From the NCBI RefSeq assembly GCF_002953255.1, contig NZ_CP026498.1, positions 9,683,605 through 9,747,604 of the forward strand: 64,000 bases of DNA, written 5' to 3'. A program made the position numbers and the translations under genes. Shown piece after piece: positions 35,965-42,715 of the stretch; the stretch's first letter is position 1; each line of letters begins with the position of its first letter. Under the pieces are notes generated by a model. It had not been told where the DNA came from, ran no database searches, and saw nothing but the letters and a program-made list of their open reading frames with translations. The stretch comes from Streptomyces sp. CB01881. GTDB lineage: Bacteria; Actinomycetota; Actinomycetes; Streptomycetales; Streptomycetaceae.

Positions 35965-36324
35965 GTGAGCGAGAACCTTCCCCCCTGCCCCCGGTGCTCC
36001 AGCGAGTACACGTACGAGATGAACGCACTCATGGTCTGCCCCGAGTGCGGCAACGAGTGGGTGCCCGCCGAGGGCGGCGCCGACGAGACCGGCGCCGCCG
36101 GCGAGCGGGTGATCAAGGACTCGGTCGGCAACGTGCTGAGCGACGGCGACACCGTGACCGTCGTCAAGGCGCTCAAGGTCAAGGGCAGCCCCTCGGGCAT
36201 CAAGGCGGGCACCAAGGTCCGCAACATCCGCCTGGTCGACGGCGTCGACGGCCACGACATCGACTGCAGGATCGAGGGCTTCGGCCCCATGCAGCTCAAG
36301 TCGAGCGTAGTCAAGAAGGCCTGA
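35965..36324 (+). CDS. phnA: PhnA/YjdM-family zinc-ribbon protein
   Basis: 119 residues from GTG 35965; an upstream in-frame GTG (35944) gives 7 more codons. It begins LPPCPRCSSEYTYEMNALMVCPECGNEW, a four-Cys zinc ribbon. A small SH3-like beta domain follows with KDSVGNVLSDGDTVTVVK and KVKG. This is the PhnA/YjdM family, once linked to phosphonate use but of unclear function. GATATTCT at 35951-35958 could be a -10 giving a short or leaderless transcript. Confidence 0.92.
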   Translation: MSENLPPCPRCSSEYTYEMNALMVCPECGNEWVPAEGGADETGAAGERVIKDSVGNVLSDGDTVTVVKALKVKGSPSGIKAGTKVRNIRLVDGVDGHDIDCRIEGFGPMQLKSSVVKKA

Positions 36325-36333
36325 ACCCCCGCG

Positions 36334-36369
36334 AGGGCGCCCGCGTCGGACCTCGACGCAGGGCGCCCT
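36334..36369 (+). terminator. Long hairpin terminator after phnA
   Basis: Stem AGGGCGCCC-GCGTCG with its complement (one bulged A) and a 6-nt loop, starting 9 nt after the stop codon, then a slightly AT-richer run. Confidence 0.7.
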
Positions 36370-36534
36370 TCACCATTTGTCAGGTCATCCGTCCCGGCCT
36401 ATTGACTCGGATTCCAACAGTGGCGATTCTCGTCACACCGAGTACGCGGGACATGACAGTCGGCCGGACGGCGGTTGCCCCGCACCGGTCCGCCGTCCCA
36501 CCGCGTCATCCGCTCCCCGACCCGAGTGGTGACC

Positions 36535-38595
36535 ATGACCCAGCTCCCCCACAGCAGGCTCCGACTCGCCACCCTCCTGGCCTCGTTACTCGCCCTGATC
36601 GCCGTGGCGCTCGCCGCGCCGGCGCCCGGGGTCGCGAGCGAGCCGGGCTGGTGGAACCCGATCGCACGGCCCTCGCCCGACTCGCAGATCAACGTCACGG
36701 GCGAGCCCTTCAAGGGGACGGACGCCCAGGGCAAGGTCCGCGGCTTCGTCGACGCGCACGACCACATCATGGCCAACGAGGCCTTCGGCGGCCGGCTGAT
36801 CTGCGGCAAGGCGTTCTCCGAGGCCGGGGTCGCCGACGCGCTCAAGGACTGCCCCGAGCACTACCCCGACGGCTCCCTCGCCATCTTCGACTTCATCACC
36901 AAGGGCGGGGACGGCAAGCACGACCCGGTCGGCTGGCCCACCTTCAAGGACTGGCCCGCCCACGACTCGCTGACCCACCAGCAGAACTACTACGCCTGGA
37001 TCGAACGCGCCTGGCGCGGCGGCCAGCGGGTGCTCGTCAACGACCTGGTCACCAACGGGGTGATCTGCTCGGTCTACTTCTTCAAGGACCGCAGCTGCGA
37101 CGAGATGACCTCCATCCGGCTCCAGGCACAGAAGACCTACGAGCTCCAGGCCTACATCGACACCATGTTCGGCGGGCCCGGCAAGGGCTGGTTCCGGATC
37201 GTCACCGACAGCGCGCAGGCCCGCGAGGTCGTCAAGCAGGGCAAACTGGCCGTCGTCCTGGGCGTGGAGACGTCCGAACCCTTCGGCTGCAAGCAGATCC
37301 TGGACGTCGCCCAGTGCAGCAAGGCCGACATCGACCGCGGCCTCGACGAGCTGTACGGGCTGGGCGTGCGCAGCATGTTCCTCTGCCACAAGTTCGACAA
37401 CGCTCTGTGCGGGGTCCGCTTCGACGAGGGCGCGCTCGGCACGGCGATCAACGTCGGCCAGTTCCTGTCGACCGGCACCTTCTGGAAGACGGAGCAGTGC
37501 GCCGGACCGCAGCACGACAACCCCATCGGCCTCGCCCCGGCGCCGGCCGCCCAGCAGCAACTGCCGCAGGGCGTCGCCGTCCCGTCGTACGCCACCGACG
37601 CCCGGTGCAACACCCGCGGGCTGACGGATCTCGGCGAGTACGCCGTGCGCGGCCTGATGAAGCGCAAGATGATGCTGGAAGTCGACCACATGAGCGTGAA
37701 GGCGGCCGACCGCTCCTTCGACATCCTCGAATCCGAGTCGTACCCGGGCGTCCTCTCCTCGCACAGCTGGATGGACCTCGACTGGACCGAGCGGGTCTAC
37801 AAGCTCGGCGGCTTCGTCGCCCAGTACATGAACGGCGCCGAGGCGTTCAGCAACGAGGCGAAGCGCACCGACGCGCTGCGCGACAAGTACCAGGTGGGCT
37901 ACGGCTACGGCACCGACATGAACGGCGTCGGCGGCTGGCCCGGCCCGCGCGGCGCGGACACCGCCAACCCGGTGCGGTACCCGTTCCGCAGCGTGGACGG
38001 CGGCTCGGTCATCGACCGGCAGACCGCCGGCTCCCGCACCTGGGACATCAACACCGACGGCGCCGCGCACTACGGCCTCGTCCCGGACTGGATCGAGGAC
38101 ATCCGGCAGGTCGGCGGCCAGGGCGTGGTGGACGACCTCTTCCGGGGCGCCGAGTCCTACCTCACCACCTGGGGGGCGTCCGAGCACCACCGGGCCGGCG
38201 TGAACCTGGCCACGGGGTCGCCCGCCTCGGCCTCCTCGACGGAGTGGAACCCGTTCGTCAGCTACGCCCCCGGGCGGGCCGTGGACGGCGACCTCGGGAG
38301 CCGCTGGGCCAGCGACTGGAGCGACGACCAGTGGCTCCGGCTCGACCTCGGGTCCACCACCCTGGTCGGGCGCGTCACCCTGGACTGGGAGCGCGCCTAC
38401 GGCAGGGCGTACCGCATCGAGGTCTCCACCGACGGCACCGACTGGCAGTCCGTCTGGTCCACCACCACCGGCGGCGGCGGACTGGAGACCGCGCGGTTCG
38501 CCGGCGTCCCGGCCCGGTACGTCCGCGTCCACGGGGTGCAACGCGGCACCCAGTGGGGCTACTCGCTCCACGAGGTCGGCGTCTACAGCACCTGA
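36535..38595 (+). CDS. Secreted metallo-hydrolase-like protein with discoidin-type C-terminal domain
   Basis: 686 residues from ATG 36535. A Sec signal peptide (LATLLASLLALIAVALAAPAPG) is followed by an amidohydrolase/dipeptidase-like domain. It has an HxH motif (VDAHDHIM), a VVLGVETSEPFG strand with a conserved-looking Glu, FLCHKFDNALCG, LEVDHMSVKA and GTDMNGVGG near its end, consistent with a metal-dependent TIM barrel related to membrane dipeptidases. The C-terminal about 140 residues (from NLATGSPASASS) match a discoidin/F5-8 type C carbohydrate-binding domain (AVDGDLGSRWASDWSD, WLRLDLG). Probably extracellular; substrate unknown. Confidence 0.82.
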   Translation: MTQLPHSRLRLATLLASLLALIAVALAAPAPGVASEPGWWNPIARPSPDSQINVTGEPFKGTDAQGKVRGFVDAHDHIMANEAFGGRLICGKAFSEAGVADALKDCPEHYPDGSLAIFDFITKGGDGKHDPVGWPTFKDWPAHDSLTHQQNYYAWIERAWRGGQRVLVNDLVTNGVICSVYFFKDRSCDEMTSIRLQAQKTYELQAYIDTMFGGPGKGWFRIVTDSAQAREVVKQGKLAVVLGVETSEPFGCKQILDVAQCSKADIDRGLDELYGLGVRSMFLCHKFDNALCGVRFDEGALGTAINVGQFLSTGTFWKTEQCAGPQHDNPIGLAPAPAAQQQLPQGVAVPSYATDARCNTRGLTDLGEYAVRGLMKRKMMLEVDHMSVKAADRSFDILESESYPGVLSSHSWMDLDWTERVYKLGGFVAQYMNGAEAFSNEAKRTDALRDKYQVGYGYGTDMNGVGGWPGPRGADTANPVRYPFRSVDGGSVIDRQTAGSRTWDINTDGAAHYGLVPDWIEDIRQVGGQGVVDDLFRGAESYLTTWGASEHHRAGVNLATGSPASASSTEWNPFVSYAPGRAVDGDLGSRWASDWSDDQWLRLDLGSTTLVGRVTLDWERAYGRAYRIEVSTDGTDWQSVWSTTTGGGGLETARFAGVPARYVRVHGVQRGTQWGYSLHEVGVYST

Positions 38596-38613
38596 CGGCC
38601 GTCCCGCCCCGTC

Positions 38614-38653
38614 GCCCCGGTACCCCGGTCCGCCGTGACCGGGGTGCCGGGGC
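38614..38653. terminator. Bidirectional hairpin terminator
   Basis: Three nested arms GCCCCGG-CCCCGGTC and complement form a stem with small TA/TG mismatch and 6-nt loop between convergent genes. G-rich repeats GTGCCGGGG/GTGCAGGGG follow up to about 38715. Confidence 0.6.
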
Positions 38654-38736
38654 AACGGCGTGCCGGGGTACCGGAGCCGGGGTGCCGGGGTGCAGGGGTG
38701 CAGGGGCAACGGGCGGCGGCGGCGGGCGGCGGCGGA

Positions 38737-39102
38737 TCAGCCCCGATCGCCGTCCGGCCAGTGCGAGATCGGGCTGAGGGAGCCCTCCACCGTGGTGATG
38801 GTGGTGCCGCCCGGCACGAACGACTCGAAGTCGATCCGCGGATCGCCGATGTCGACGGTCACCAGCAGCAGGTAGCGGTTCATCCGGGACACCACGTCCT
38901 CACCGAACAGCTCCACCTTCTCCACGTTGCCGAAGGCGTGGGGCGGCCGCTCCGGCAGGGCCTTGAAGTGGGGCGACACGGCGTCCAGGAAGGCCTGCCG
39001 GGCCTCCTTCTCCTCCTCGATCTGCTCGGGGGTGGGGTTGCTCGCGTCGCCCTTGAGCTCGTTCCCGGTCGGGGGTGCGTCGATACGGAAAACAGTGATC
39101 AT
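38737..39102 (-). CDS. Conserved-context hypothetical protein of the subtilase/PatG-like operon
   Basis: 121 residues from ATG 39102, overlapping the protease stop (TGATG), so probably translated by coupling. It is a small soluble alpha/beta protein: MITVFRIDAPPTG, a charged helix PEQIEEEKEARQAFLDAVSP and strands RYLLLVTVDIG and TTITTVEGSLSPISHWPD. No signal peptide, membrane segment or Cys. I do not recognise the family. Its coupling to the protease suggests it acts with it, perhaps as inhibitor, substrate adapter or scaffold (speculative). Confidence 0.7.
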   Translation of the reverse strand: MITVFRIDAPPTGNELKGDASNPTPEQIEEEKEARQAFLDAVSPHFKALPERPPHAFGNVEKVELFGEDVVSRMNRYLLLVTVDIGDPRIDFESFVPGGTTITTVEGSLSPISHWPDGDRG

Positions 39103-40082
39103 CAGCGGAACTCCAGTTCATCGGGGACCGGCCGCCGCACGGGAGGTGACCCGCCGGCCCTCCGGTCCGCGAACGGACTGCTGCGACCCGGGCGGTACGG
39201 GACACGCAGCAGCTCGGTGTACGCCGCCCAGGCGTCCAGCAGGGGCGGCACCACCGTCCGGCGCCGCCCGGACCCGGTGCGCAGGACGGCCGCCCGCACC
39301 TCGGCCGGCGACGCCGCGGGGAACTCGGACAGCAGCAGGGCGACCGTGCCCGCCACGAACGGGACGGCGGCGCTGGTACCGGTGAGCACGAGCCGACGGT
39401 CCCCGGGGCCGAGACCCGTGACGGCCTCGCCCGGTGCACCGATGCCGCGCCCCCCGATCGATCCCCCCAGATTGGAGAGGTTCATCGGCCGCCCCCGCCG
39501 GTCGTAGGCGATCACCGGGATCGTCCAGGGGTGCCGGGTGAGGACGGAGGTGCCGACCGCGCCCTGGTTCCCGGCGGCCACCACCGTGATCACGCCGCGG
39601 TTGGCGGCGTGGTCCAGCGCCCACTCCAGCTCGCGGTGCCCCGTTCCGGCGGGCCGGTCCGGGCCGACGCTCAGGTTCAGCACGCGGGCGCCCGCGTCGA
39701 CCGTCTCCACGACGGCGGCCGCGAGGTCCTCCAGACTCGTGGCGGGGGCGGCGCGGGTGGCGGGGCGGTCGGCCGCGAAGACGGGGCGCACCAGGAGCGT
39801 GCAGCCCGGGCAGATGCCCGGCGGCTCCCAGCCGCGCCCGGCGCCGAGCAGGCCGACGACGAAGGTGCCGTGGCGGCAGGCCGGGCCGCCGCCACCCGCG
39901 CGGCTGCACGCGCCGCCGCGTCCGCCGGGTCCGCCATACGTCAGGAAGTGCAGCCGCTGCCCGGCGAGGCCCGGGTGGTCCAGGGCCACCAGGCCGTCGA
40001 TCACCGCGACGACGACCTCCGGCCGGCCGGCGCCGCGTGCCATCAGCCGTGTGAGCCCAGCCTGTTCGAACGGTGTCGTCAT
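39102..40082 (-). CDS. S8 subtilisin-like serine protease, PatA/PatG-type
   Basis: 326 residues from ATG 40082. The catalytic triad is intact: Asp29 (VVVAVIDG), His71 (CRHGTFVVGLLGA) and Ser237 (LTGTSAAVPFVAGT), with the oxyanion Asn in VVAAGNQG. There is no signal peptide or propeptide, so it is cytoplasmic. That fits maturation proteases of cyanobactin-type RiPP pathways rather than secreted subtilases. CPGCTLLVRPVFA resembles PatA/PatG-family subtilases. It lies between a PatG-C-like gene plus Cys-rich peptide and a small partner. The C-terminus is Arg/Pro-rich. Confidence 0.88.
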   Translation of the reverse strand: MTTPFEQAGLTRLMARGAGRPEVVVAVIDGLVALDHPGLAGQRLHFLTYGGPGGRGGACSRAGGGGPACRHGTFVVGLLGAGRGWEPPGICPGCTLLVRPVFAADRPATRAAPATSLEDLAAAVVETVDAGARVLNLSVGPDRPAGTGHRELEWALDHAANRGVITVVAAGNQGAVGTSVLTRHPWTIPVIAYDRRGRPMNLSNLGGSIGGRGIGAPGEAVTGLGPGDRRLVLTGTSAAVPFVAGTVALLLSEFPAASPAEVRAAVLRTGSGRRRTVVPPLLDAWAAYTELLRVPYRPGRSSPFADRRAGGSPPVRRPVPDELEFR

Positions 40083-40158
40083 CGGGTCGTCCCGTGTGCG
40101 CGGTCCCGCCGGCCTGCCTCGGTCCTCGGCCCTCGGCCGGGTCCGGTCGGGTACCGGA

Positions 40159-40395
40159 TCACTGGAAGCGGCTGGTGTCGCAGGTGTCCAGACAGTCCTT
40201 CCGACACTGTCGGCACTCCCGACCATTGGGGTTGTTCCGGCACGGGCCCAGGCATTCGGCCCGGCACTCCACCGCACAGAACGACCACTGCCCCTCGATC
40301 ACCTGCGGGCCCCGCGCGGAGCCGTGGCGCGACACCCGGTAGTGCCCGCCCGTGTGGTGGAGCGCCGACTCGGCGGTGAATCCCGGGATCGTCAT
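40159..40395 (-). CDS. Eight-cysteine small peptide with MTIPGFTAE N-terminus (candidate precursor)
   Basis: 78 residues from ATG 40395, with GGAGG 8 nt upstream. The N-terminal 35 residues (MTIPGFTAESALHHTGGHYR and on) look like a leader. The C-terminal 40 carry eight Cys spaced C-x3-C-x3-C-x3-C-x8-C-x2-C-x3-C-x3-C. No Sec signal. The same opening is found in the 98-residue peptide at 42256. It sits between a PatG-like gene and a subtilase, suggesting a ribosomally made peptide cut by that protease. Precursor role is inferred; alternatives are metal-binding or structural protein. Confidence 0.78.
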   Translation of the reverse strand: MTIPGFTAESALHHTGGHYRVSRHGSARGPQVIEGQWSFCAVECRAECLGPCRNNPNGRECRQCRKDCLDTCDTSRFQ

Positions 40396-40433
40396 CTCCC
40401 ACACCTCCTCCTCCCGCGCCCGGCCGGCGCGGC

Positions 40434-41489
40434 TCAACGGTCGTAGTAGGGACACAGCTTGTTCACCAGGAAGGGGAACTCCTCGGTGACGTCGACCCGG
40501 ACGAAGAACTTCTCGGTGACGTCCGTCCGGCGGTCGGTGTAGCAGAACAGGACGTCGATGATCCTGCGGGCGCCGCTCAGCCGGGAGTCGCGGAAGCTCA
40601 CCGCGGTCAGCGAGGAGTCGGCGGCGAAGGCCTCCACGGTCTTCTCGTAGATGCGCGGGTAGCGGACCGCGAGGTAGTTCAGCGCGCGGTGCTCGTCGGT
40701 GTCGCCCGCGTTGTCCCCCAGCTGCATCACCCGGTGCAGCAACTCCCTGGAGGACGTCGCGAACAGGTCGTCGTCCATTCCCGCGGGCCGGTCTATCGCC
40801 GCCACCAGCTCCTCGGTGTCGAAGGAGTAGATCTGGTCGAAGGAGACGACCGGGAGCGTCAGGCCGTTGCAGAGGTCGGGCGGGGCGAGCGGCCCCCGGT
40901 GGCCGATGACGACGTCGAGGTCGGAGCCCCTGGGTTCCGGCCGGACGGCCGCGACCAGGCGGTCGAACTCCACCGGGTCCCGCGGTCGCAGGAGGTAGGT
41001 CTCGATCCCCTGGACGCTCAGGACGTAGCACAACTGGCGTGCGAGGTAGCGGTTGTCGGCCTGTGAGACGACCGCGTGCACGGCCTGCCGGTCGGTCAGC
41101 TCGGCGCTGTCGGACCGGTACACGGCCTGGGCGACCTCCTTCTCGACCGCCAGGCTCGGGAACCGGTAGTCGACCTGGCCGAGCACGTAGACATAGCCGC
41201 CACCGTGACCGCGGCCGCCCCGCCCCGAGTCGTCCCCGGCCGCCTCCACGGTCGTGTCCCCGCTCCCGCACCCGTGGCCGCAGCGGTAGTCCGGCATCGA
41301 GGCGGCGGTCACGGTGGCGTGATCCGGCATCGAGGCGGCGGTCACGGTGGCGTGATCCGGCATCGAGGCGGTCGGGGAGGCGGCCGCAGCGGTGGCGGCG
41401 GGCGGTGCGAGGACCGGCTTGAGCTGGTCGGGGTCGTCCGCCGGCCGGTCGTCCACCAGGTCGGGGTGCTCCTGGTACTCCTGGTCCAT
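40434..41489 (-). CDS. Protein with PatG C-terminal-like domain
   Basis: 351 residues from ATG 41489, with AGGAG upstream. Residues 1-97 are low-complexity, with 11-residue repeats MPDHATVTAAS and a small CGHGCG motif. From about residue 99 a folded domain begins YVYVLGQVDYRFPSL, which resembles the start of the C-terminal domain of cyanobactin PatG proteases. It also contains Cys in RQLCYVLSVQG, GPLAPPDLCNGLTLP and the terminal NKLCPYYDR. There is no protease domain; the separate subtilase two genes away would supply it. Role unknown even in PatG. Confidence 0.72.
   Translation of the reverse strand: MDQEYQEHPDLVDDRPADDPDQLKPVLAPPAATAAAASPTASMPDHATVTAASMPDHATVTAASMPDYRCGHGCGSGDTTVEAAGDDSGRGGRGHGGGYVYVLGQVDYRFPSLAVEKEVAQAVYRSDSAELTDRQAVHAVVSQADNRYLARQLCYVLSVQGIETYLLRPRDPVEFDRLVAAVRPEPRGSDLDVVIGHRGPLAPPDLCNGLTLPVVSFDQIYSFDTEELVAAIDRPAGMDDDLFATSSRELLHRVMQLGDNAGDTDEHRALNYLAVRYPRIYEKTVEAFAADSSLTAVSFRDSRLSGARRIIDVLFCYTDRRTDVTEKFFVRVDVTEEFPFLVNKLCPYYDR
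41291..41371 (-). repeat. 33-bp tandem repeat encoding MPDHATVTAAS
   Basis: Two exact 33-bp copies and a third of 15 bp within the PatG-like gene, giving the repeated 11-residue unit in its N-terminal low-complexity part. Confidence 0.9.
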
Positions 41490-41587
41490 CGGTGACTCCT
41501 CACGTCATGCCTCACGCGTCACGCCTCACGCCTCACGTCACGCCGTCCGGACCGTCGCGGCATTCACGTCACGGTCCGTCACCACGC
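41490..41587. repeat. CTCACG/GTCACG short repeats
   Basis: Degenerate hexamer-to-nonamer repeats fill the gap between the CGGC small protein and the PatG-like gene. No gene seen. Confidence 0.5.
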
Positions 41588-41830
41588 TCACGGTTGGTGA
41601 GCGCGGCCCCGCGACAGGACCACCCGGCGGTTGAGTGCGGCCGCGCGCCGCTCGCAACCACCGCAGGGCCTCCTGATCCCCATCGTGCTCGTCACACGCC
41701 TGACCGCGTCCCCGAGGCCGATCTCCTCGTCGGTGACGAACCCGGGGACGAACCCGGGGACGCGCACCCTGCGCGGACGGCGGGCCTCGCCGCTGGGGGC
41801 GGGGTCGTCCCGCCACTCACCGTCGGTCAT
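41588..41830 (-). CDS. Small protein with CGGCERRAAALN motif
   Basis: 80 residues from ATG 41830, preceded by GGGAGATGGCCG. The N-terminal 30 residues are charged; VPGFVPGFVTDEEIGLGDAVRR follows, then GIRRPCGGCERRAAALNRR at the C-terminus. The C-x2-C-x2-R-x3-LN pattern is one I recall in small actinobacterial proteins of unknown function. The VPGFVTDEE stretch echoes the IPGFTAE opening of the two Cys-rich peptides. It is the first gene of the five-gene peptide operon. It may be a third precursor or a small iron- or zinc-binding helper. Confidence 0.72.
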   Translation of the reverse strand: MTDGEWRDDPAPSGEARRPRRVRVPGFVPGFVTDEEIGLGDAVRRVTSTMGIRRPCGGCERRAAALNRRVVLSRGRAHQP

Positions 41831-42255
41831 CGGCCATCTCCCTCACCGTCACCGCCCGTGCGCAGCTCCGTGGCAGCGGGCCGCGGCCCGCCCGGGTGCC
41901 GCGGGAACGGGGGCGTGAAGACATGTCGGGTCGTGAAGTGTGTCGGGTCGTGAAGTGTCGGGTCGTGAAACATGCCGGGCCGTTCGGACGCGAGGGTTGC
42001 GTTCACTCGCGTGGGGGGAGCCGGGGAGACCCTGGCTTCGGTCGCCCGCGGTCATCCACTACTTCCAGGCTGCTCCTGCCCGGCCCGACGTGCACCTCGG
42101 CGGGAGCGCGGCCGACCCCGGGGGCGGCGCGGCCCGACGGCGTAGCCTGGACGGAGCGGGCCGTTCGCCCGGTGCCCCCGGGGAGGCCCGCGAGGGAGCG
42201 CCGGCCGACCGGTGGCCGGAGGTCTCCGTCCGGACCACGTGACGGGAGCACCATC
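41831..42255. other. Divergent control region of the peptide locus
   Basis: 425 bp with no convincing gene between two divergently read small genes. It holds three copies of TGTCGGGTCGTGAAG/A (41924-41970). A TAGCCT box near 42145 could be a -10 for the plus-strand peptide gene. Confidence 0.55.
41924..41970. repeat. 15-bp repeat TGTCGGGTCGTGAAG, three copies
   Basis: Copies at 41924-41938, 41941-41955 and 41956-41970 (the last ends in A) lie in the divergent intergenic region. They could be regulator sites or simple tandem duplication. Confidence 0.75.
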
Positions 42256-42552
42256 ATGGCCATTCCCGGCTTCCACGCCGAGGCGTCCGTCCGACCGGGC
42301 CCCGGCCGGCACGCGACGACCCGGTACGCGACGACCCGGCCGGCGGCGAGCCCGCGCAGCGGCGCCACCGGAGAGCAGATCGTCGTCCCCATGTTCACCG
42401 AGGAGGAGCGGCAGCAGCGGATCAGGTGCGGCCAGAGCCTCGACTCCTGCGACCAGGAGTGCCAGCCCCAGCTCGACATGGGCGACTTCTTCCAGTGGCA
42501 GCGGTGCCACGACGAGTGCAACCAGCAGTACGACGACTGCATGCAGAGCTGA
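42256..42552 (+). CDS. Six-cysteine peptide with symmetric Cys spacing (candidate precursor, alpha-hairpinin-like)
   Basis: 98 residues from ATG 42256, with GGGAG upstream. It opens MAIPGFHAEASVRPG, nearly the same as the 78-residue peptide on the other strand. A Thr/Ala/Arg-rich linker follows, then VPMFTEEERQQR and a Cys-rich end with spacing C-x6-C-x3-C-x14-C-x3-C-x6-C. The mirror-symmetric pattern with two C-x3-C helices resembles alpha-hairpinin folds (helix-turn-helix held by two disulfides). No Sec signal. Probably a substrate of the adjacent subtilase/PatG-like system (inference). Confidence 0.78.
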   Translation: MAIPGFHAEASVRPGPGRHATTRYATTRPAASPRSGATGEQIVVPMFTEEERQQRIRCGQSLDSCDQECQPQLDMGDFFQWQRCHDECNQQYDDCMQS

Positions 42553-42572
42553 GTTCCGTACCTGAACCGGAC

Positions 42573-42638
42573 GCGGACACGCGGACACGCGAAGGCGGAC
42601 ACGCGGACACGCGAAGGCGGACACGCGGACACGCGAAG
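42573..42638. repeat. 22-bp tandem repeat, three exact copies
   Basis: GCGGACACGCGGACACGCGAAG repeated head to tail three times between the peptide stop codon and the terminator hairpin. No spacers, so not CRISPR. Confidence 0.9.
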
Positions 42639-42666
42639 GCGGCCGGTCTCGGGGAGACCGGCCGCC
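42638..42666. terminator. Bidirectional hairpin terminator
   Basis: Perfect 13-bp stem GGCGGCCGGTCTC and complement with a GGG loop, between the convergent peptide gene and the DHA2 exporter. Confidence 0.75.
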
Positions 42667-42715
42667 CTCGTCACGCTGCCGGTGCCGCGGGGGCCCGGTG
42701 TGTTCGCCGTGCGGC

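Noticed and set aside
41849..42055. Small ORFs in the divergent peptide-locus region
   Set aside because: They lack ribosome binding sites and overlap tandem repeats; composition is Arg/Ser/Pro-rich noise.
42573..42638. CRISPR array
   Set aside because: The three 22-bp units are head-to-tail with no spacers.
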